Source: Flammeovirgaceae bacterium (GTDB taxonomy: Bacteria; Bacteroidota; Bacteroidia; Cytophagales; Cyclobacteriaceae). Taken from it: a stretch of 11,936 nucleotides of DNA. Both the position numbers and the translations under genes were made by a program. Location: the NCBI GenBank assembly GCA_003229495.1, contig QIEB01000015.1, positions 1 through 11,936 on the forward strand, read 5' to 3'. The notes under the pieces were generated by a model. That model did not search any database. It was given only the letters and a program-made list of their open reading frames with translations, and was not told where the DNA came from. Below are positions 6,534 to 11,936 of this stretch, one piece after another; the first letter of the stretch is position 1, and every line of letters begins with the position of its first letter.

Positions 6534-7040
6534 ATGGAGCACTTGCTGGACTTTCTCTCACTTTCAGATCCCAATGTCCGCTATGTGGTGTTGGGCTCAA
6601 TCCTTCTAGCTGCCAGCGCTGCCATAGTCGGTACTTTTACCCTATTGAAGAAAAAGGCCTTGGTTGGGGATGCGGTGGCTCACTCAGTTTTACCAGGGGT
6701 ATGCCTGGCCTTTATTCTTACAGGGGTCAAAGACCCCATTTACCTGATAATAGGAGCTTTTTTCACCGGCTGGATCTCTTTAGTGCTAATAGATATTATT
6801 ACCGCCAGGTCCAAGATAAAAGAAGACACCGCTATTGGCCTCACCCTGTCAGTTTTTTTCGGTATTGGCATATTGATGCTCACGGTTATTCAAAAATCTG
6901 GTAATGCCGCCCAAAGTGGCCTGGACCATTTCCTGTTTGGTCAGGCTGCCAGTTTGATTGGAAAAGATTTGATGGTATTTAGCTCTATTGCTTTGATAGA
7001 TTTGGTTGTTCTTCAAGGAATTTGCAATGATTGCATTTGA
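6534..7040 (+). CDS. Metal ABC transporter permease 1, N-terminal fragment (frameshifted)
   Basis: The ATG at 6534 (MEHLLDFLSL) is preferred; a TTG at 6528 overlaps the ATPase stop. The fragment is an ABC-3 family permease with several membrane segments and the family signatures ALVGDAVAHSVLPGVCLAF, AIGLTLSVFFGIGILML and GLDHFLFGQAASLIGKD. After about IALIDL the frame goes off-family (VVLQGICNDCI) and stops at 7038-7040, well short of a normal permease. The expected continuation (LFFKEFAMIAFDVNFAHSIGFP) is in the +1 frame from 7006. So one inserted base, or a loss of 2, 5, 8 or 11 bases, near 7002-7014 has split the gene. The spacing before FFKEF also looks a few residues short, which favours a small deletion. 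A sequencing error is possible. In the intact state this and the next fragment would be one protein of about 430 residues. Confidence 0.85.
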   Translation: MEHLLDFLSLSDPNVRYVVLGSILLAASAAIVGTFTLLKKKALVGDAVAHSVLPGVCLAFILTGVKDPIYLIIGAFFTGWISLVLIDIITARSKIKEDTAIGLTLSVFFGIGILMLTVIQKSGNAAQSGLDHFLFGQAASLIGKDLMVFSSIALIDLVVLQGICNDCI

Positions 7041-7815
7041 CGTCAATTTCGCACATAGCATCGGCTTTCCGGTGCGGGCCCTGGAGTTGGTGCTGACCAC
7101 CCTGACGGTACTGGCGGTGGTAACAGGTATTCAGGCTATTGGTGTGGTATTGATGGCGGCGATGTTAATCTCACCTGCGGCAGCGGCACGCTTTTGGACA
7201 GACAAGTTGAAAGTGATGATCTGGCTGGCCGCAGCATTGGGGGCCTTTTCAGGACTGGTAGGCGCCTACATCAGCTACGTGGCGCCCGGCATGCCTACCG
7301 GTCCCTGGATTGTTATGGTGATATCTATTATCGCAGTATTAAGTTTCTTTTTTGCCCCGAGGAAAGGGATCCTTTTCCGAACTATTACCCAACGAAAATT
7401 TCAGAAACAAATGTTGGAAGAGAACATTCTGAAATTATTCTATCAATTGGGTGAAACAGAGGATAGTTATTATCAGCCCCGGACTATGGAAGAAATTATC
7501 TCCCGCAGACCATTTCAGCGATCAAAACTTCGACATGGACTACGGAATCTCTATAAGCAGGGCTTCCTGGAGATGTCTTCAAACGGATGGGCATACACAC
7601 AGGCAGGAAAAACCAAGGGCCAACGGGTTACCAAGCTTCACCGATTATGGGAATTATATCTTACTGAATACCTGCGCATTGCACCGGACCATGTACATGA
7701 AGACGCTGAAACTATTGAACATATTATCACTCCGGAGTTGGAGCGCAGGCTGGAAGAACAATTAAAATACCCTGAAATGGATCCACATCATTCTCAAATC
7801 CCCTACCGCAAGTAA
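7006..7815 (+). CDS. Metal ABC transporter permease 1, C-terminal fragment with fused DtxR-like sensor domain
   Basis: This frame continues the split permease. It has no proper start at 7006 (TTG); if translated alone, ATG 7027 is the first candidate. Residues 1-120 (numbered from 7006) hold the remaining membrane segments, with GVVLMAAMLISPAAAARF typical of TroC/MntC permeases. From about residue 136 (base 7411) a soluble tail follows. It aligns with the operon's own repressor: a winged helix (136-200), then a dimerisation/metal domain with H212, E216, H231, E235, E238 and H239 at the same spacing as the repressor's H78, E82, H97, E101, E104 and H105. The SH3 domain is absent. A TAA and 2 nt separate it from permease 2. 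Such permease-repressor-domain fusions exist in database annotations to my knowledge. The function, perhaps metal feedback on transport, is inferred. Confidence 0.85.
   Translation: MFFKEFAMIAFDVNFAHSIGFPVRALELVLTTLTVLAVVTGIQAIGVVLMAAMLISPAAAARFWTDKLKVMIWLAAALGAFSGLVGAYISYVAPGMPTGPWIVMVISIIAVLSFFFAPRKGILFRTITQRKFQKQMLEENILKLFYQLGETEDSYYQPRTMEEIISRRPFQRSKLRHGLRNLYKQGFLEMSSNGWAYTQAGKTKGQRVTKLHRLWELYLTEYLRIAPDHVHEDAETIEHIITPELERRLEEQLKYPEMDPHHSQIPYRK
7411..7812 (+). other. DtxR/MntR-like winged-helix and metal-binding domain (part of permease 1)
   Basis: This domain reads from MLEENILKLFYQLGE to DPHHSQIPYRK. It corresponds to repressor residues 1-132, sharing the EEN...L...IY/FY start, the LHRLWE helix, HEDAETIEHI against HEVAEQLEHI, and P..DPH...IP. 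It retains every metal ligand seen in the neighbouring repressor. The recognition helix (RRPFQRSKLRHGLRNLYKQGF) differs from the repressor's, so any DNA target would differ too. Lying after the last membrane segment, it should face the cytoplasm. Confidence 0.8.
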
Positions 7816-7817
7816 TA

Positions 7818-8780
7818 ATGGACGCCTTTTGGATCATATTGGCCGGAACTTTAGTTGCTATCCCCTGTGGCTTGCTGGGATGCTATTTGATTTTACGCAA
7901 TATGGCCATGGTGGGAGATGCCATTTCTCATGCGGTACTGCCAGGAATTGTCATAGCATTTTTTGTCAGTGGAACCAGGGAACCTATAAGTATGCTGTTG
8001 GGGGCCGGCATTTTGGGTATACTTACTACTTTTCTTATAGAGTTCTTTCACTCCAAAGCAGGTTTGCAAACAGATGCAGCCATTGGTGTGACCTTTACCT
8101 GGCTGTTTGCCCTGGGGGTGATTCTCATTTCAGTATTCGCCGGTCAGGTAGACCTGGATCAGGAATGTGTTTTATACGGAGAGATTGCCTATGTGCCTAT
8201 AGACCTGTGGATTACCGGTAGTGGACAGATCATGGGCCCCCGGGTGATATATCTTATGGGCGTTGTTTTATTGGTAATCCTGACGTTTATAATAGTCGGC
8301 TATAAGCAATTATTTCTCACCACCTTCGATCCAAATTATGCCGCCGCCACCGGCGTTTCCGTGGGGCTTTGGCACTATCTTTTGATGAGCGCAGTGAGTT
8401 TTACTACCGTAGGCGCTTTTGAATCTGTCGGTGCCATATTGGTAGTTGCATTGATAATAGTACCTCCTGCCACCGCCTACTTGTTAACTGAAGACTTCAG
8501 GAAAATGCTGTTCCTCACCGCGGGATTAGGGGCGGTAGTCTCATTTCTGGGATACCATTTAGCGGTGTGGCTGGATGGGTCCATCGCTGGAGCCATGTCG
8601 GTGGTGGCGGGTCTTTTGTTTGGTCTGGCATTCTTGTTTTCGCCTCAGAATGGAATTCTTGTGAAAAAGCATGGAGCTTGGAGCAGTATAGGGACGAAGG
8701 ACCAGGGTGTTAGGGACGAAGGGACCAAACCTCCTCACACTCACACTCAAACTCAAACTCAATATGGGCATGGGGCATAG
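7818..8780 (+). CDS. Metal ABC transporter permease 2 (TroD/ZnuB type)
   Basis: This 320-residue ABC-3 family membrane protein has about eight hydrophobic segments. Family signatures include MAMVGDAISHAVLPGIVIAF, AAIGVTFTWLFALGVILIS, a cytoplasmic loop with QLFLTTFDPNYAAATGVSVG, and VGAILVVALIIVPPATAYLL. It would pair with permease 1 to form the metal channel. ATG 7818 lies 2 nt after the previous stop. The family part ends near FSPQNGILVKKHG (about residue 285). The remaining 30 or so residues, including GTKDQG and HTHTQTQTQ, are encoded by dispersed and tandem repeats and are probably a recent addition at the C-terminus. If permease 1 is inactive, this protein could still assemble as a homodimer, but that is speculative. 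Confidence 0.93.
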   Translation: MDAFWIILAGTLVAIPCGLLGCYLILRNMAMVGDAISHAVLPGIVIAFFVSGTREPISMLLGAGILGILTTFLIEFFHSKAGLQTDAAIGVTFTWLFALGVILISVFAGQVDLDQECVLYGEIAYVPIDLWITGSGQIMGPRVIYLMGVVLLVILTFIIVGYKQLFLTTFDPNYAAATGVSVGLWHYLLMSAVSFTTVGAFESVGAILVVALIIVPPATAYLLTEDFRKMLFLTAGLGAVVSFLGYHLAVWLDGSIAGAMSVVAGLLFGLAFLFSPQNGILVKKHGAWSSIGTKDQGVRDEGTKPPHTHTQTQTQYGHGA

Positions 8781-8864
8781 GGACGAAGGACCAGGGTGTT
8801 AGGGACGAAGGGACCAAACCTCCTCACACTCAAACTCAAACCCAAACTCAATATGGGCATGGGG
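8688..8864. repeat. Two near-identical 88-bp direct repeats (period 89) across the permease 2 stop codon
   Basis: Copies at 8688-8775 and 8777-8864 differ at two positions. Each contains two versions of agggacgaaggacc, then a run of CTCAAA/CTCACA hexamers, then atatgggcatgggg. The first copy is translated as the permease tail; the stop TAG (8778-8780) lies at the start of the second copy. The 14-bp element recurs at 10922. Immediately upstream, 8681-8688 (gagcagta) is a lone unit of the 8-bp family seen at 1135. Confidence 0.93.
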
Positions 8865-8906
8865 AACGGGTTCCGGGGTCTTTTGCGTTGCCACCCCAAT
8901 TCATAA

Positions 8907-8925
8907 TTACAAAATTTTTTTGTAA
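8907..8925. promoter_or_regulatory. AT-rich inverted repeat upstream of the cyclase gene
   Basis: Arms ttacaaaa (8907-8914) and ttttgtaa (8918-8925) flank TTT. It could be a protein-binding site or a weak AT-rich hairpin after the transport operon. It lacks the GC-rich stem of a convincing terminator, and I find no good TAnnTTTG element before the cyclase start at 8955. Apart from the repeats, the 8865-8954 gap holds nothing else recognisable. Confidence 0.3.
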
Positions 8926-8954
8926 CTTATTGATTACCAAGCCTGCCTTACCAA

Positions 8955-10937
8955 ATGACTATGGACAGACAACTAGCAGCAATCCTCTTTTCAGACATTG
9001 TGGGCTACACCTCTCTGATGGGTCAAAATGAATCGTCGACTCTGGAGTTGGTACGTAAAAGCCGGGAAATCCAAAAACCATTGGTTGAGAAACACCAGGG
9101 AAAGTGGCTGAAAGAAATGGGCGACGGGGTAATGGCCCAGTTTAAGTCAGCGCTTGATGCGGTAAAATGCGGCATGGAAATTCAGGAGGCTGTCAAAAAT
9201 CAATTGGATGCCCAATTGCGCATCGGTATCCATCTTGGTGACATCACCATTGAAAACCACGAGATCTACGGCGATGGTGTAAATGTGGCCTCACGCATCG
9301 AATCCATTGCGGATCCCGGCAGCGTGTACATTTCCGAAGCAGTGTACGGGGCCATCAAAGGGCATGGCGATATTCGGACCCAGTTCATGGGTGAAAAACA
9401 GCTTAAAAATGTCCAGGGCCTAGTCAGAGTATACAAAATCCTGGCCGAAGGTGCCGCTGTCCTGCCTGTGGACAATCCGCTAAAGAAGTATGCAATGCCG
9501 GCAGTGATAATTGTCCTCTTATTGATTTTTGGTATTTGGCAGTTGAATAAGCCAGCAGTCGACACTTCCAGGAAGACCATCGCAGTACTGCCTTTGAAAC
9601 TTCTAAATCCTGATAGCGCCAATCAATTTCTCATCCAGGGCATTACCGAAGAGCTGATACGAAGCCTGGGCAAAGTGAATATGCTTTCGGTGATTAATCC
9701 AAGGTCGATACTGCGTTTTGAGGCATCTGTGGCACCGTTAACTGAAGCCCGTACTGAACTAGGTCAATCCGACTATTTTCTGACCGGCTCATTTGAAGAA
9801 AAGGACAACTTATTAAAGTTGGATCTGGGACTATTTGATAGACAAGAGCGCGAAGTGTGGTCGAAAAGCTACACCAACGACATTTCCATGCTCCCGGAAT
9901 TGACCGGCAATATTGCAGTTGATATTACGGAGGCAATCAACGTTGCCTTACCCACTTCCGAAAGGTCTAGAATTACCGATATACCCCCGGTGGATCCTGA
10001 GATATTTGAACTCATGCTGAAGGGAAAGACCCACTTGTTCAAATTTACTCCGGAGGATATTATCATAGGAATGAATTACCTGAACCAGGCAAAGGACAAG
10101 GACCCCGCCAGCTCCAGGGCATGGTCTATGCTAGCAGAAGGGCTGGTGTTTATGGGTCATAGCCCAGCACCACCACCCGGGGTTTGGCAGGAAGCTAAAG
10201 CAGCTGCCATCCGAGCCATTCAACTGGATTCATTGAACGCAGAAGCCTGGGGAGCCCTAGCACATACTAAAACTTACTTTGAATGGGATTATGAGGGAGC
10301 TGTTTATGCTTACAATAGAGCCAACAAATTAAACCCCAATATGGCTATGAACCATTATCATTACGCGTGGCACCTGCACCTTTTTGACAGCCTGAACAAG
10401 GCCATTGATGAGCATACTATTGCACAGAATCTAGATCCATTGGATCCCTTGCAAAGTGCTTGGCTTGGCTGGCTATATGTAGCAGCCGGTGATCTTGAAC
10501 AGGCAATGGTGGAGGTCAAAAGATCTCTTAGAGTTCAACCCAGCCCATTTGGGTATATCAATCTTAGCCGCATCTATCTAGAACGAAAAGAATATGACTC
10601 AGCGTATTTAGCAGCTAAAAATGCCGGTCCATTCAGTCGTGTTTCAATAGGGCTTACTTATTTTAAATCCGGTCAATTGCAGAAGGGAATGAAAATCATC
10701 CGAGAAATGGAAAGCGAACCATTAAATTCCTGGAATGCCCGTAATTTAGCAACACTCTATGCTGAAATTGACTCGTTGGATCGATTTTTTCAATATGCCA
10801 ATTATGAACCAGCCCATGCATTTATGCCCTGGCTACGTAAGTCTATAGATAACCCAAATATCATAGCAGACCCCAGATTCAAACAATTGATGGATAAAAT
10901 GAACTTGCCGATGCCAGATGCAGGGACGAAGGACTAG
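8955..10937 (+). CDS. Membrane-anchored class III adenylate cyclase with C-terminal FlgO-like and TPR regions
   Basis: The 660 residues fall into four parts. Residues 1-165 are a class III nucleotide cyclase domain with all key residues: metal-binding D14 (LFSDIVGYTSL) and D57 (KEMGDG), adenine-selecting K53 and D107 (IYGDGVN), and catalytic N110 and R114 (NVASR). The Lys/Asp pair indicates ATP as substrate and cAMP as product. A single membrane segment follows (about 180-198). Residues 207-330 (KTIAVLPLKLL, QFLIQGITEELIRSLGKV) resemble the FlgO/TolB-N-like domain that often follows such cyclases. Residues about 350-620 are TPR-like helices. The cyclase would be cytoplasmic and the sensor half periplasmic. 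The last residues, GTKD, are encoded by the same repeat that ends permease 2. No neighbouring gene suggests the signal it senses. Confidence 0.88.
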   Translation: MTMDRQLAAILFSDIVGYTSLMGQNESSTLELVRKSREIQKPLVEKHQGKWLKEMGDGVMAQFKSALDAVKCGMEIQEAVKNQLDAQLRIGIHLGDITIENHEIYGDGVNVASRIESIADPGSVYISEAVYGAIKGHGDIRTQFMGEKQLKNVQGLVRVYKILAEGAAVLPVDNPLKKYAMPAVIIVLLLIFGIWQLNKPAVDTSRKTIAVLPLKLLNPDSANQFLIQGITEELIRSLGKVNMLSVINPRSILRFEASVAPLTEARTELGQSDYFLTGSFEEKDNLLKLDLGLFDRQEREVWSKSYTNDISMLPELTGNIAVDITEAINVALPTSERSRITDIPPVDPEIFELMLKGKTHLFKFTPEDIIIGMNYLNQAKDKDPASSRAWSMLAEGLVFMGHSPAPPPGVWQEAKAAAIRAIQLDSLNAEAWGALAHTKTYFEWDYEGAVYAYNRANKLNPNMAMNHYHYAWHLHLFDSLNKAIDEHTIAQNLDPLDPLQSAWLGWLYVAAGDLEQAMVEVKRSLRVQPSPFGYINLSRIYLERKEYDSAYLAAKNAGPFSRVSIGLTYFKSGQLQKGMKIIREMESEPLNSWNARNLATLYAEIDSLDRFFQYANYEPAHAFMPWLRKSIDNPNIIADPRFKQLMDKMNLPMPDAGTKD

Positions 10938-10949
10938 GGACTAAGGATT
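10922..10949. repeat. 14-bp repeat pair on the cyclase stop codon
   Basis: agggacgaaggact (10922-10935) is followed at once by agggactaaggatt (10936-10949), two copies with two mismatches. The stop TAG spans the junction (10935-10937). The same element occurs at 8690 and 8779 in the same reading phase (Gly-Thr-Lys-Asp). After it, 10950-11035 is AT-rich with a doubled atttctaatt and no gene or clear terminator. Confidence 0.75.
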
Positions 10950-11035
10950 TAATTTCTAATTATTTCTAATTGTCCTCCAGACTACAGACGTACGATTCTA
11001 TTGCTTTCCAAATACTTTTTAATTGAACAAACCGT

Positions 11036-11043
11036 TAACTTTG
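11036..11043 (+). promoter_or_regulatory. Bacteroidota-type -7 promoter element (TAnnTTTG) for the thioredoxin-like gene
   Basis: TAACTTTG matches the consensus exactly, with a T-rich stretch (11015-11020) near the -33 position. Transcription would start near 11049. That rules out the TTG at 11023 as a start codon and supports ATG 11083 or 11104. Confidence 0.55.
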
Positions 11044-11082
11044 GCAAGGTTATTGGAATTGCAAAATCAGTATTTTAGCATT

Positions 11083-11571
11083 ATGAAGGGATTCTTTTTG
11101 AATATGAAGGCGTTGACAGCATTATTTGCAATATTGGTGATACTTGCGGCATTTACCAGCCAGGGCACCCAGCAAACCAAATCCAAAGCGGACTCTGAGA
11201 TCCAGTGGGTCACTTTGAATGATTTACAGGAGTTAAACAAAAAAGAACCAAGAAAAGTATTTATCGATATCTATGCCACTTGGTGCGGTCCCTGCAAGCT
11301 CATGGACAAGAAGACCTTTTCCGACCCTTCTATAGTACAATACGTGAATGACAACTACTACGCGGTAAAACTGAACGGCGAAGGTAAAAAGCAGGTCAAT
11401 ATTTTCGGCAAGACCATGACCGAAGCCGAACTGGCCTATTCCTTTCAAATCAGAGGCTACCCCAGCATTGTGTTTATGGATGAATCCATGCAGCCCTATG
11501 AACCGGTTGCAGGTTATATTCCGGCACAGAATTTCATTAAGATGTTGAAGCAGTTTAATGAGGATTCCTAG
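11083..11571 (+). CDS. Secreted or membrane-anchored thioredoxin-like protein
   Basis: ATG 11083 gives 162 residues beginning MKGFFLNMKALTALFAILVILAAFTSQ, a signal peptide or N-terminal anchor; ATG 11104 (MKALTALF) would give a tidier signal. The mature part is a thioredoxin fold: DIYATWCGPCKLMDKKTF with the redox pair C68 and C71, and the cis-proline P127 in RGYPSIVF. A helix-rich insertion at about 98-120 (NGEGKKQVNIFGKTMTEAELA) lies between them, as in thioredoxin-like proteins that handle periplasmic disulfides. Reduction of exported thiols is expected; the partner is unknown, though the cysteine-rich exported protein at 443 shows that the cell places thiol or zinc proteins outside the cytoplasm. 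The stop TAG (11569-11571) is directly followed by 36-bp repeats. Confidence 0.88.
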   Translation: MKGFFLNMKALTALFAILVILAAFTSQGTQQTKSKADSEIQWVTLNDLQELNKKEPRKVFIDIYATWCGPCKLMDKKTFSDPSIVQYVNDNYYAVKLNGEGKKQVNIFGKTMTEAELAYSFQIRGYPSIVFMDESMQPYEPVAGYIPAQNFIKMLKQFNEDS

Positions 11572-11574
11572 GAT

Positions 11575-11682
11575 ATCCCCCTGTTTCCCCCTTTGGTAAG
11601 GGGACCTGACATCCCCCTGTATCCCCCTTTGAAAGGGGGACCTGATATCCCCCTGTATCCCCCTTTGAAAGGGGGATTTGAG
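11575..11682. repeat. Three tandem 36-bp units with internal hairpins
   Basis: Units lie at 11575-11610, 11611-11646 and 11647-11682. Each begins atccccctg and contains a palindromic core, perfect in units 2 and 3 (tcccccttt, g, aaaggggga) and degenerate in unit 1. Unit 2 and unit 3 differ only in the last few bases. Because 36 is 12 codons, the plus strand is open through all three (repeated DIPLYPPLKGG). There is no spacer between units, so this is not a CRISPR array. Confidence 0.9.
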
Positions 11683-11709
11683 ACTGCTATCCATTATATA
11701 GCAGCTCTA

Positions 11710-11936
11710 ATGAAAATATATTATAATCCGAAACTAAAACCACTGTCGCGGAACTTACGCAATAACAGTACCCTTGGAGAAGTATTGCTATGGCAGCAGT
11801 TAAAAGCGAGGAAATTAATGGGATACCAATTTTTGAGACAAAAGCCTATTGGTCAGTTCATAGCCGATTTTTATTGCCCGAAACTCAATTTGGTAATTGA
11901 AGTGGATGGCAGTTCCCATTTACTGCCGCATAATCA
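11710..11936 (+). CDS. DUF559 endonuclease-like protein, N-terminal part (runs off the window)
   Basis: From ATG 11710, 75 codons are open to the window edge, reading MKIYYNPKLKPLSRNLRNNS and onward. The pattern is that of DUF559, a Vsr-like fold in the PD-(D/E)xK nuclease superfamily: RNLRNNSTLGEVLLWQQL (14-31), GYQFLRQKPIGQFIADFYC (38-56), and LVIEVDGSSH (61-70). Candidate active-site residues are D53, E64, D66 and H70. The family is about 120 residues, so roughly 45 are missing. DNA cleavage is inferred from the fold; its biological role is not known. The frame is open upstream to 11572 through the 36-bp repeats, so a longer N-terminus from a non-ATG start is possible. Confidence 0.8.
   Translation, partial: MKIYYNPKLKPLSRNLRNNSTLGEVLLWQQLKARKLMGYQFLRQKPIGQFIADFYCPKLNLVIEVDGSSHLLPHN

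Noticed and set aside
6431..6904. 157-residue plus-strand reading frame across the ATPase/permease junction
   Set aside because: It is out of frame with two well-supported genes and has no recognisable family pattern.
7030..7045. Programmed +1 frameshift at att tga c, similar in form to the prfB site
   Set aside because: Conserved permease sequence (FFKEFAMIAFD) is already in the second frame 20-30 bases before this stop, so a slip here would give off-family residues. An indel near 7002-7014 explains the data better.
11023..11082. Upstream TTG start for the thioredoxin-like gene
   Set aside because: It lies before the -7 element at 11036-11043, so it would not be in the transcript, and it would bury the signal peptide.
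11575..11682. CRISPR array, because of the 36-bp period and palindromic units
   Set aside because: The units are contiguous with no unique spacers and no cas gene is present.
11233..11694. Minus-strand reading frame starting with repeated SPFQRGIQGD peptides
   Set aside because: The peptides are the reverse translation of the 36-bp repeats, and the rest is antisense to the thioredoxin-like gene.
8955..11936. A defence or mobile island combining cyclase, thioredoxin-like protein and nuclease
   Set aside because: The three genes are separated by repeats and have their own starts. The cyclase is a common membrane TPR type, not a CBASS/Pycsar nucleotidyltransferase or cyclase with an adjacent effector, and no integrase or transposase is present.

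Overview
The window looks like chromosomal DNA from a Bacteroidota bacterium (Cytophagia/Saprospiria-like; the exact lineage cannot be read from it). The reasons are: promoter elements of the Bacteroidota -7 type (TAnnTTTG) at 4131-4138 and 11036-11043, no clear Shine-Dalgarno sites, lipoprotein and 'A|Q' type signal peptides, and many short GC-skewed or AT-rich tandem repeats placed at gene ends. I see no rRNA, tRNA, CRISPR array, transposase or phage gene.

Layout. The end of a 3-hydroxyacyl-CoA dehydrogenase gene (1-386) is followed by a secreted cysteine-rich DnaJ-type zinc-ribbon protein (443-1183). Its 3' end runs into an array of 8-bp repeats (1135-1338). Convergent to it, on the minus strand, are a TPR lipoprotein (1370-1960) and dapD (2000-2827, lysine/diaminopimelate synthesis). 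A GT4-like glycosyltransferase (2840-3943) diverges from dapD with only 12 bp between the start codons, and ends in a 15-bp inverted repeat.

The core of the window is a compact metal-uptake operon, 4158-8780. It encodes a DtxR/MntR-family repressor, a TroA/ZnuA-type binding lipoprotein, an ABC ATPase, a first permease fused to a DtxR-like metal-sensing domain, and a second permease. A 16-bp palindrome (4109-4124) sits directly upstream of the -7 element and is the likely operator, so the repressor probably controls its own operon according to cytoplasmic metal. The first permease is split by a frameshift near 7002-7014. The sensor domain after the break keeps all six residues that bind metal in the repressor.

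Downstream are a membrane-anchored class III adenylate cyclase with a C-terminal TPR region (8955-10937), a secreted thioredoxin-like protein with a CGPC active site (11083-11571), and the start of a DUF559 endonuclease-like gene (11710 to the window edge).

Four repeat families (8 bp, about 89 bp, 14 bp and 36 bp units) lie on or just after stop codons. Several are translated as C-terminal tails, and one lies in an open frame leading into the DUF559 gene. The strongest leads are the permease-sensor fusion with its frameshift, and the recurrent invasion of gene 3' ends by repeats.
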